A DNA stretch of 64,000 nucleotides from Phycisphaerae bacterium (lineage in GTDB: Bacteria; Planctomycetota; Phycisphaerae; Sedimentisphaerales; Anaerobacaceae), in contig JAUXAB010000006.1 of assembly GCA_030615025.1 (NCBI GenBank), positions 32,349 to 96,348 on the forward strand, in the 5' to 3' direction. Shown piece by piece: positions 8,976 to 16,950 of the stretch; the stretch's first letter is position 1, and each line of letters opens with the position of its first letter. Made by a program: the position numbers and the translations under genes. The notes under the pieces are model-generated. The model ran no database searches. It was not told the origin of the DNA and saw nothing but the letters and a program-made list of their open reading frames with translations.

Positions 8976-9971
8976 TTAACAGGGACAATCTATCTTCATC
9001 TCCGAGAGCTCGATTGCTTTTTCAAATGAAATCTTGGGTATTATCTTCTCGGGAAGTTTGCTTTTGAGGGAAAGGTTATAAACTTCTATTTGTTTTTCCA
9101 AACACATATTTCTTAAAACCTCAAAGGCCGGCACAATTGAGCGTTCGAAACTCTTGTCAATCCAGGTCGGCCGACTATCTGAGGCGTTTTCATAGAATCT
9201 TGGATTGGGCCTGGAATAATCCAGGTCCATTCCCAGTATGAACAGCCTTCTAAAACCTATATATCGGGCGATTTGGATTGCAACAAACAAGACATTTTCG
9301 CCGTGAAAGTATCCTTTTTCAAGGTCAAGACTAAAACCCACTGCATCTTTGGCTCTTTTCAAGGTCTTATGTAATATTAAGTCAGGGTCAGCCGCAGCGC
9401 GCTTATCAAAGGCCTTTGCATTCATCATAGGGATTCCGTAGCGTTTATTTACTGTATACATCAGATAGATTGATGCATTTTGAAGCAGGGCGGTATCATT
9501 CTTACATATCCGGCACAATCCCCAAAATGGGAAGAAACACGTCGCTTTAGATTCAATCGCCTGGTGAACCATATTGAAACGATTATAAAAAAAATCCCTG
9601 GTTGCTATGGCATAATATGCAGGCGCAAAACCTGCCATGCGAAACTTGACTATGGAGCCGTTAACGCCAAAGCAAACTTTCGCTCTGAGTTTGCTAAAAT
9701 CAATTTCACCAATCGACGGCCCAGTTCCGACAAGGAAACAATCACCTGAGGCTGTATTTCGAAGGCTTTTTAGAGCAGGTGTTTTGTAAACAACATTGTT
9801 GTCCCAGAGTACATTGGTTGCGCCGGGTTCCGAAGGCGCCTGTTCGAGCCTAAAATTTTCGACAATCCATCCCATATGTTTAAATTGGCTGTCTTCTTTA
9901 GGGCCCCTTCGGCGAATCTGTTGGAATTTGTCTCTCAAACGATCTGTGATTTGCAAAACTTTATATATCAT
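8976..9971 (-). CDS. MptE-like (DUF115) family protein, copy 2
   Basis: The 331-residue paralogue of the protein at 5722-6816 has GTGPSI at residues 82-87, FGVNGSIVKF and LGMDLDY, plus the shared tail pattern (P)EKIIPKISFEKAIEL. The family is linked to glycan modification; its reaction is not certain. It lies 7 bp downstream of the pyruvyltransferase fusion, suggesting an operon. The two copies differ throughout the protein, so the duplication is old rather than a recent copy event. Confidence 0.65.
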   Translation of the reverse strand: MIYKVLQITDRLRDKFQQIRRRGPKEDSQFKHMGWIVENFRLEQAPSEPGATNVLWDNNVVYKTPALKSLRNTASGDCFLVGTGPSIGEIDFSKLRAKVCFGVNGSIVKFRMAGFAPAYYAIATRDFFYNRFNMVHQAIESKATCFFPFWGLCRICKNDTALLQNASIYLMYTVNKRYGIPMMNAKAFDKRAAADPDLILHKTLKRAKDAVGFSLDLEKGYFHGENVLFVAIQIARYIGFRRLFILGMDLDYSRPNPRFYENASDSRPTWIDKSFERSIVPAFEVLRNMCLEKQIEVYNLSLKSKLPEKIIPKISFEKAIELSEMKIDCPC

Positions 9972-9978
9972 CGTATCT

Positions 9979-12447
9979 TTACAAGACTTTCTCGTAAGCG
10001 TCCTTCATCTTTTTCAGTACAAACTGATGATTCCAATATCGCTCCATCCATCGCCTTGATTTCCGGCTGAGTTGACCGAGCTGGTTTTTGTCTGATATGA
10101 GTTCTTCGAGGCGCTGAACGATATTTTTTCCATTAGCTTTGTACCACGGTAATTCATCTACTTGGCAGCCAACATAATCAGCAAGGAAATTTTCCATGAC
10201 AGAATCGAGATTAGCTATGGTTACACAACCCAACGCAAGTCCTTCCAAGCTACTCAAGTGGTAACCTCCTGATTTAATATCATCGATACAAATGTTACAC
10301 TGTTGCTTGGTGGCAAGGCATTCATCTAACGGAACACCACGTACTATTTTTATTATAACCCTTTTTGGGTGTCGCTTGCCTATAATGCGTAGGGCTTCTA
10401 AAATTCTGTCATCTCCTTTATCTCCACAGAGTAGTGAGTTAGGTGCTACTTCGTCTGTGGGAGAAAAGCATATTTTCACTACATTGCTGCTTCTTTCAGT
10501 GACCTGATATTCAGGGAGGCGTATATCTACAACGTTTGGTACAGAGATGGATTTCGGATAGAAGCGAGCCTGTTTCTGTGCGACAACAAAGGCAGGAATC
10601 TCTTGCCATTTTGTAGCTTCCTCTATGCCTATTTTTAATCTATCCGAAATTGCATCCGGCCCACTGTGCCACTGTAGACAGATGGGTTTGTTGTCCGCAA
10701 TGTCTTTGAAAACGCCGAATGGTTTAAAATAAGCTTCATTGTGGAAATGGATGATGTCACACTCACTTATTAAACGCTCGATTCTTTCGTGCTCCAATTT
10801 CGATGACGAGGCGGGATTATAAACAATATCATAATCAAAGCTTCTTCCATCAGGATACCAGTTTCGCATACAAACGGAAATTGCAGAAAAGTAATCACCT
10901 TGGTCTAATAATCTGCACATGCGTATCGGCGCACCAGCCAGAGGTGTCAGCGAAACATGAAGTATCTTCAGTTTCGCATCGTGGAACCTGTCCTTTTTCG
11001 GAGGTGGTGAAGGCAGTTTTTTTGTTTCTCCAAACCGTCCTCTTAACAATCTCTTCCAAAGCGTCCTCGGCTCAATCATGCTATGGTAAAAGGTGGCTGC
11101 AAAGCAGGCATAGCGATATTTTTTGCTTTCTTCAATTTCTTGAATACGACCTTCGAGAGTTTCCTTTTGATGCTTCAGTTTATCAATTTGTTGCTTCCAC
11201 TTACGAGCTTGTTGCTCCAGTCTGTCAATTCTGCGCACTTCTCTTAAGTGGCAGGACCGCCCAATAAACTCTGTCTGACGAATATATTCTGCTAAGTCTA
11301 CGCCCTCATCGCTGCACAGCTCAGAAGCGTCGACAACAGGAAAGTTCTTAACTGCAAGTTTACTCATCCGTTTGCGAAGGGTGGTGTTCTCATTGTGTGA
11401 AGTAATTTTTCGTTTCATGAATTTTCCGCACAGAGATATAACATGTTCAACGTCCTCTATATTGACAAAACGATAATTTGAAGACTCTGCCATTTTTGCA
11501 AGCGATTCGTTTTTAGGTGTGTTGCCAGGTAACATTATCGCAGGTGTCCCTGCAATCACCGCCATCGCATTAACATGGAACCTTCCAGATATGACAACAT
11601 CGGCCTGACGCGTAAGCCAGACAGCCTCTGATGGAGTGAAATCAGAACCTATGCATTTTATGCAATCGTAGTGCAAGGCCAACTCTTGTCCCAGCTTCAC
11701 GTCACCTCCCATACCCAATTGGGTAATAAAAAGGATACTAAGACTCCCATACCGGTGAGCAAGTTCCTCTATAATCGCAGAGTAAGAGTCGACCCACTGG
11801 GACCTTGTCTGGTCCCCAATGGCGGAGCTTCCGGCAAAAATGATTTTACGCTCAGTTTTGTTTTTTCGCCAAGAAGGAAACTTCGCCGCAATATATTCTT
11901 CTATATCTGCATCAATCCGTGAAGGTGTTAAGAATGTTAGGTCTGAAGCTTGTACAGCATTGTCTAAACCTATTTTTTTCATGGTCTCAAAGCTGCCAGG
12001 GTCCCTTGTTGCCAGAAGGTCTACATTCTGGAGAGTTCTAGCACAGAATGATAGAAAAAGATTATTATCAGAATAAAATGCTGTATTAACAACCCAAACG
12101 GGCAGATTAAATTGTTGTTTGGCCACCTCCACGCAAGCAAGCCAATACCAAACTCGATTGTTATTTGTTGGCCAATGCAAGGTACCCTCACCGTTTAAAA
12201 CCACCAAATCGGCTTGCTTCAGAGGACTTACAAATTTCGAGTTCAGCAGAATACCCTCAATTATATTGGAGAAATCAGATTTTGACTCAGGGACCTTGCA
12301 TCCAATGTTCTGATCGGTGGAGTGAACACGCTCAAAATTAATCTCGTCCCCAAATCGCCGACGTAATTCCTTTTCAAGAATATAGCTTGCTGTTTGGCAT
12401 CCCAGATGACATTGGGCCCCAGTGTAATTTAGAATACAAACGTTCAT
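9979..12447 (-). CDS. Polysaccharide pyruvyltransferase fused through a coiled coil to a glycosyltransferase
   Basis: The 822-residue protein combines two enzymes. Residues 1-345 match the polysaccharide pyruvyl transferase family (CsaB/WcaK type): LNYTGAQCHLGCQTASY at the start, NGEGTLHW near 86 and SGRFHVNAMAV near 287. Residues about 400-445 form a charged heptad coiled coil. Residues about 493-822 are a GT-B glycosyltransferase-like domain with ILHVSLTPLAGAPIRM, IIHFHNEAY, and SLEGLALGCVTIAN as donor-site region. It would add a pyruvate ketal from phosphoenolpyruvate to a sugar and also transfer a sugar, possibly the one modified. It starts 26 bp after the ABC exporter ATPase gene. Confidence 0.75.
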   Translation of the reverse strand: MNVCILNYTGAQCHLGCQTASYILEKELRRRFGDEINFERVHSTDQNIGCKVPESKSDFSNIIEGILLNSKFVSPLKQADLVVLNGEGTLHWPTNNNRVWYWLACVEVAKQQFNLPVWVVNTAFYSDNNLFLSFCARTLQNVDLLATRDPGSFETMKKIGLDNAVQASDLTFLTPSRIDADIEEYIAAKFPSWRKNKTERKIIFAGSSAIGDQTRSQWVDSYSAIIEELAHRYGSLSILFITQLGMGGDVKLGQELALHYDCIKCIGSDFTPSEAVWLTRQADVVISGRFHVNAMAVIAGTPAIMLPGNTPKNESLAKMAESSNYRFVNIEDVEHVISLCGKFMKRKITSHNENTTLRKRMSKLAVKNFPVVDASELCSDEGVDLAEYIRQTEFIGRSCHLREVRRIDRLEQQARKWKQQIDKLKHQKETLEGRIQEIEESKKYRYACFAATFYHSMIEPRTLWKRLLRGRFGETKKLPSPPPKKDRFHDAKLKILHVSLTPLAGAPIRMCRLLDQGDYFSAISVCMRNWYPDGRSFDYDIVYNPASSSKLEHERIERLISECDIIHFHNEAYFKPFGVFKDIADNKPICLQWHSGPDAISDRLKIGIEEATKWQEIPAFVVAQKQARFYPKSISVPNVVDIRLPEYQVTERSSNVVKICFSPTDEVAPNSLLCGDKGDDRILEALRIIGKRHPKRVIIKIVRGVPLDECLATKQQCNICIDDIKSGGYHLSSLEGLALGCVTIANLDSVMENFLADYVGCQVDELPWYKANGKNIVQRLEELISDKNQLGQLSRKSRRWMERYWNHQFVLKKMKDAYEKVL

Positions 12448-12473
12448 ATTGATTACGATAACCTTTCTTTACC

Positions 12474-13685
12474 CTACAACTGATGGTCGGTAACACCATA
12501 ACCGCAGCCAGTCATTATAAAAGAACAATAGCGGTTAGCTAAAATGAGATAAGAAAATCCATCAGGCGGATTGAGCACAAATGTAAGATAGTATTTACTA
12601 TCCCGAAAACTTATATTAGGGATGCGGTCCTCGATTACATTTTCTCCACGTTTTATATTATATGTCTTTCCGTGGTTTCGACCTTGCCATTCAGCAACAT
12701 TTTGGCCTGTTTCGTCTACAATCACCATACGAGCTCTGCAATTTTCTATATCGACGGTCGAAGCGAACTTGACTTGAAATGACAAATCATCTCTCCAATC
12801 CAATTTTTCTGAAGATATTCTAAAATCATCGAACCGGATTTCAGGGGCTGTGTGAACAAATCGCTCCGTGTTTCCCAAAGAACAAAGCGAATTATAGAGC
12901 TGAACTCCTTCATTTGTACTGCCATAAAAAGCAATTTTACCTTGGTGAAGCAAAAGTACGGAAGTGCAAATCCTGTTTATTTGTGACATGTTGTGGCTCA
13001 CAAAAATAGTAGCACCCCTAGCCCTTGCATTTCCGATTCGGTTATAGCATTTTGCGATAAACTTCCTATCGCCTACCGCTAGAATCTCGTCCAGCAGAAG
13101 AAGGTCCGGTTGGATAGCGGTTGCGATTGAAAATCCCAGCCTCACACGCATTCCCGAGGAATAGGTACCAACAGGAGAATCCAAAAAGGTTCCTATTTCA
13201 GCAAAATCAACGATATCCTGAAATTTGGAGTCAATTTCCATACGGCTCATGCCCAGTATTGCACTATTCAAACGGATATTTTCGCGTCCGGTCATATGAG
13301 GGTGAAAACCAGCTCCGACGGCAATTAAGGCGCCCGTTCGGCCTTTGATACTGATTTCTCCTTTATCTGGTGGGAAGATACCCGCCAATAGTCTCAAGAG
13401 TGTCGTTTTGCCTGATCCATTAACGCCGATTAGCCCTAATACTTCACCTCGTCTTAACTCAAATTTAATATTATCAAGTGCCCAGAATTCATCTCTACGC
13501 AGTTGTGTTGAATCCGGTTTTATGCCAACTAAATTTTTGGACAGATCGATAATTCCATAAGCCATGCTGCGTCTTAGTGTTTTACAGAATTTCTTTGAAA
13601 TGTTTTTGACAGAAAGGATAACATCCTTTTCGCCCCTTCTTTCATCTTGCGCGCTTTCTATACATGTATGTGTAAGGATCGTCAT
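12474..13685 (-). CDS. wzt: Polysaccharide ABC exporter ATP-binding protein (Wzt-like)
   Basis: The 403-residue ATPase has Walker A GVNGSGKT at residues 87-94, signature YSSGMR at 175-180 and Walker B LLLLDE at 195-200, with an N-terminal extension of 50 residues typical of O-antigen/teichoic-type exporters. After residue 270 a beta-rich C-terminal domain follows (Wzt-C type), which in O9a systems binds the glycan end. The ATG at 13685 is chosen over an upstream in-frame start because it overlaps the permease stop codon (TGATG). With the permease it drives glycan export across the inner membrane. Confidence 0.88.
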   Translation of the reverse strand: MTILTHTCIESAQDERRGEKDVILSVKNISKKFCKTLRRSMAYGIIDLSKNLVGIKPDSTQLRRDEFWALDNIKFELRRGEVLGLIGVNGSGKTTLLRLLAGIFPPDKGEISIKGRTGALIAVGAGFHPHMTGRENIRLNSAILGMSRMEIDSKFQDIVDFAEIGTFLDSPVGTYSSGMRVRLGFSIATAIQPDLLLLDEILAVGDRKFIAKCYNRIGNARARGATIFVSHNMSQINRICTSVLLLHQGKIAFYGSTNEGVQLYNSLCSLGNTERFVHTAPEIRFDDFRISSEKLDWRDDLSFQVKFASTVDIENCRARMVIVDETGQNVAEWQGRNHGKTYNIKRGENVIEDRIPNISFRDSKYYLTFVLNPPDGFSYLILANRYCSFIMTGCGYGVTDHQL

Positions 13686-14536
13686 CAGACCATCCTCTCG
13701 ATTACTTTGCCCTCTGATACGTAAAAGAGTCTCCAGGCAATCATAAAAACGAGGAGAGACAGCCCTGTACAAATAAAATAACCCGGAGGACTATACAACC
13801 TGCCATAAATAATAACATCCCTGGCTGAACAGACAAGATATGTAAGAGGGTTCCATTTTATAAGAATCTGAACAATTGGGCTTTTAACATTATCTGAATA
13901 AATTACAGGAGTAATCCACATCAACAAACCTAACCCCATAGTAACAACTTTGTTAATATCTACCGCAACTACGGATACCATGGATAACACAAGACCAATG
14001 CCCGCACCGAGAAAGAATAAGGGCAAAGCAACCACAGGGAACAATATTATTCCCCAACTGGGAATTACCTTAAAAATTAGCAGGACAACGATGTTCATCG
14101 CAAAAGTTATTAAAAAGGCAGCTAAATGCTGAGCTGTTTGCTTAAAGAGGAGAGCTTCATGAGGATAATTAACCTGCATAACCAGACTGGAACCAGCAGA
14201 TAAGGTAGCTCGTGCTGAGCCATAAAAGCCCATAAACAATCCCCAAATAGAAGTGCCAATAAGCACATATGCTGGATAAGGTATCCCAACATCTCCGGGG
14301 TGGAGTATTCCTGTCTTCTTTAGAAAAACCCAGGACACTATCCCCATAATCGGGGCAAGAAACATCCAAGTAATCCCAATGAACGATTTCTTATAGCTTG
14401 CAAAAAAGTCCCGTTTAAATAATTGCCATATCAACTCTTTTGATTTGACAATATTTTCTGCCATTACCATCCAAGTTTTAAAAAAACCAAGCTCATGTCT
14501 TTGATTCGGTTTATATGTTATTATAGTTTCAGCCAT
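13685..14536 (-). CDS. wzm: Polysaccharide ABC exporter permease (Wzm-like)
   Basis: The 283-residue ABC-2 type permease has six predicted membrane segments after a basic N-terminal helix (WQLFKRDFFASYKKSFIGI, the conserved amphipathic entry helix). Segments such as YVLIGTSIWGLFMGFYGSA and LLMWITPVIYS match the O-antigen/teichoic acid exporter family. It is the first gene of the minus-strand glycan operon and is joined to the ATPase gene by a one-base overlap. A promoter is expected in the space beyond 14536 but no clear one is visible. Confidence 0.88.
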   Translation of the reverse strand: MAETIITYKPNQRHELGFFKTWMVMAENIVKSKELIWQLFKRDFFASYKKSFIGITWMFLAPIMGIVSWVFLKKTGILHPGDVGIPYPAYVLIGTSIWGLFMGFYGSARATLSAGSSLVMQVNYPHEALLFKQTAQHLAAFLITFAMNIVVLLIFKVIPSWGIILFPVVALPLFFLGAGIGLVLSMVSVVAVDINKVVTMGLGLLMWITPVIYSDNVKSPIVQILIKWNPLTYLVCSARDVIIYGRLYSPPGYFICTGLSLLVFMIAWRLFYVSEGKVIERMV

Positions 14537-15050
14537 ACATTGCTCAAGTTATGTATTTTCTGAATAGAGTTTCTCTTGACTGCTACATCAATTACGTTTC
14601 ATATACCCTCATCTATCTCAACCAATGTTGAACTGTGTTTAATTCCGAATCACGAACCTAGGCAGACTTCGTCCCTGTGGGTTACAATAAAGCTTTATTA
14701 CAAGCAGCAATGAATAGTTCTCAAACCATATCAAATAACTTTCCTGTAGTCAACGGCATAGCGCTCCGTTAAGAGAGCTCTTGGTTCAAATAATAGCTGC
14801 CCCCATGGTCTATAGTCAAGTGTTTTTTAGCGTTTAAGAGACAAGTTGAATTTCCATGAACTTGGAAAGATGTCCCGTGCCATTTCTGCTGGCACAATAC
14901 CGCATAAATCTCAAAACTCTGGTAATCCGAATTTGGCCGCATTTTTTATTGATTGAGGCTGGAAATGGGATTGAAAATTGAAGAAAATTTCAGCCACTGT
15001 AACAAAATTACTGGGAACCTCGGGGCCATAGCCATACCACCAAGGTGGAT
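14537..15050. other. Gene-free spacer between glycan operon and integrase module
   Basis: About 510 bp without a convincing gene or tRNA. It is AT-rich, has no long repeat, and separates the minus-strand exporter operon from the plus-strand HTH/integrase pair. It is the likely place for the operon's promoter and for one attachment site of the integrase, but neither could be recognised with confidence. Confidence 0.5.
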
Positions 15051-15302
15051 ATGCTCATAACTCCTGCTGTTTCGCCCAACGGCAATGGGGAATTTGCGCT
15101 GTGCCCTGAGTTGTTGACAGAAGAAGAACTTGTCATCTTTCTGCGTATTCCACATATAAGCAATTCCAAGAACTACCACAATGTCATCGAAAATCTGAAG
15201 AGAATGCACGATTTGCCAAGAATACATATATGCGGCAAGCCGCTTTATCCAATAGAGGCTGTAAGAAAATGGATCGAAGAAAAAACGACAAATGGAAGAT
15301 AA
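15051..15302 (+). CDS. Small excisionase-like HTH protein
   Basis: The 83-residue protein has the pattern LLTEEELVIFLRIP, followed by IHICGKPLYPIEAVRKWIEE, the winged-helix MerR/excisionase-like domain seen in small proteins that precede tyrosine recombinases. In those proteins it directs excision or represses the integrase. The start is uncertain: AAGGTGG lies only 2 bp before this ATG, and a GTG six bases upstream is also possible. It is followed 84 bp later by an integrase on the same strand. Confidence 0.6.
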   Translation: MLITPAVSPNGNGEFALCPELLTEEELVIFLRIPHISNSKNYHNVIENLKRMHDLPRIHICGKPLYPIEAVRKWIEEKTTNGR

Positions 15303-15386
15303 TCCTGTTGCGCTCCTGTGAATGCCGGGTTATAATTGGCTTTGGATTAATCCGAGCCATAGCCAGCATCAGAAAGGAGGTGAATT

Positions 15387-16643
15387 ATGGCTAAACAGCT
15401 GGTAAGGCTTTGGAAGAGACCATCGTATGATGGCAAAAGGTTTACTTACTATCTGCTCTATACGGATGAGCAGGGAAGACGAAGGCAAAAGTCATTAGGG
15501 CATACTGATGCTCGAAAGGCAGAACGCCAAAGAGCACAGTTTGAACGTGAACTGGGAATGGGTATTTTAGAACCTACTCACATTACGCTAAGCGAACTGT
15601 TGGAGGATTATTTGGAACGGACACGAACACAAATTGAACATTCGACCGCTAAGGCTGCTAAATACTCCATGAGTAACTTCATCGCCGCTGTCGGAAATAT
15701 CTACGCTGATCGTATCACTTACAAATACTGTGAACGATTCCAACAGTACTGTGTCGACAAAGGGTTGGCGCCATCAACAGTCAATACTTGCATCAAATTG
15801 GCTAAACGTATATTCTCTCTGGCAGTCAAGAGACGTCAGCTCGAGAGCAATCCGTTTGATGGTATCCGGCTTCTCAAAGTCCCTCAGGGATTGGTCCGTT
15901 TGTTGAGCGAAGATGAGTTTGGAAGGTTACTGAAAGCGGCCCCTAACACTATGTGGAAGACAAGGATCCTCTTGGCCAAGGCTGCTGGGCTACGCAGGGG
16001 TGAGGTCTTGAACATAACCATTGCCGATGTGGATTTCGACAAGGGCAAGATTATTGTCCAACCCAAACAAGCTTGTGGGCACATTTGGCGGTGGGTTGTA
16101 AAGGACAAAGACAGGCGCGAGCTGCCATTGGTTGAGGCTGCTGTTCAATTGCTAATCAGTATCCAGATGAATCTTCCAGAAGGCCAGCCCTACTTGCTCG
16201 TGCCACCGGCCAGATACCGGCATCTCATGAGCTTGGAAGCTGATGGCAAGCTAACGGAAGAGATGCGCAAGTGCCCTGATGGTAACTTTGGCCGTAATTG
16301 GAAGCATATCTTACAAAAAGCAGGTATCGAAGACGCCACTTTTCGTGACCTGCGTTGCACGTGTATCACAGAGTGGCTCGAGGCAGGTTTGATGCCACAT
16401 GAAGTTCAGAGACTAGCTGGGCACGCCAGCGTAAACACGACTATGAAATATTATGCTGGCATAAGAGAGAGTATGATTGACCGTGCTCGCAAGGCAAGTG
16501 TCGCAGCTTTGAGCCAGGATTCCGTTGCAAATCTGTTGCAGGTGCCTAAAAGGGGCCGAAATGGCAAAAAAAGAGCCGTACCAATAACGTCACAAGCTCT
16601 TGAACTGAATGGGCTTACGCAAACCCAGACAACGGGACGATGA
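15387..16643 (+). CDS. Tyrosine recombinase / phage-type integrase
   Basis: The 418-residue protein has an N-terminal SAM-like core-binding domain (residues about 65-150) and a catalytic domain: Arg in GLRRGE (R203), a Lys in the VVKDKDRRELPL beta-hairpin, R323 in FRDLRCT, H346 in LAGHASV and Tyr in MKYY (355/356). The His usually four residues before the second Arg (HxLR) is Arg here. A strong ribosome site AGGAGGTGA lies 5 bp before the ATG. It would catalyse site-specific integration or excision. The module carries no cargo on its plus strand and sits where the glycan cluster meets secA, so it may have brought that cluster in. Confidence 0.88.
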   Translation: MAKQLVRLWKRPSYDGKRFTYYLLYTDEQGRRRQKSLGHTDARKAERQRAQFERELGMGILEPTHITLSELLEDYLERTRTQIEHSTAKAAKYSMSNFIAAVGNIYADRITYKYCERFQQYCVDKGLAPSTVNTCIKLAKRIFSLAVKRRQLESNPFDGIRLLKVPQGLVRLLSEDEFGRLLKAAPNTMWKTRILLAKAAGLRRGEVLNITIADVDFDKGKIIVQPKQACGHIWRWVVKDKDRRELPLVEAAVQLLISIQMNLPEGQPYLLVPPARYRHLMSLEADGKLTEEMRKCPDGNFGRNWKHILQKAGIEDATFRDLRCTCITEWLEAGLMPHEVQRLAGHASVNTTMKYYAGIRESMIDRARKASVAALSQDSVANLLQVPKRGRNGKKRAVPITSQALELNGLTQTQTTGR

Positions 16644-16950
16644 ACAATGACGCTTGAACAAATAGTAAGTATGTCACAGCTTCACCCAGTTAATTCCCCT
16701 CCATTTGGCTGCCAGGTCATAATCTGCTCCACCTGAATTCGTTAGTGGTCCTAAAACTAAGGTCATATCCGTTTGGATTGCTCGAAGTATATATAAGTGA
16801 CCAAAGAAAACCCAAAACACAATAATTATCTTGCTCAGTTGCCTTCGATAAAACCTTATAACAAATTCAAGTTTTTCCCCGAATTACATACCGCTATCCG
16901 CTAATCTCTAATTCTCTAATTCACTAATTCTCTAACGCTATACGCCAGCT
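16644..16950. repeat. Spacer with short CTAATT-type repeats
   Basis: About 300 bp without a gene lie between the integrase and the end of secA. At 16901-16938 the words CTAATT and CTCTAATT are repeated five or so times in imperfect tandem. Elsewhere in the space nothing specific is seen. The repeat belongs to a wider set of low-complexity intergenic repeats in this window. Confidence 0.5.

Noticed and set aside
14537..15050. Search for a tRNA gene as integrase target next to the glycan cluster
   Set aside because: No cloverleaf or TTCGAATC-type T-arm was found in the space; the attachment site remains unknown.
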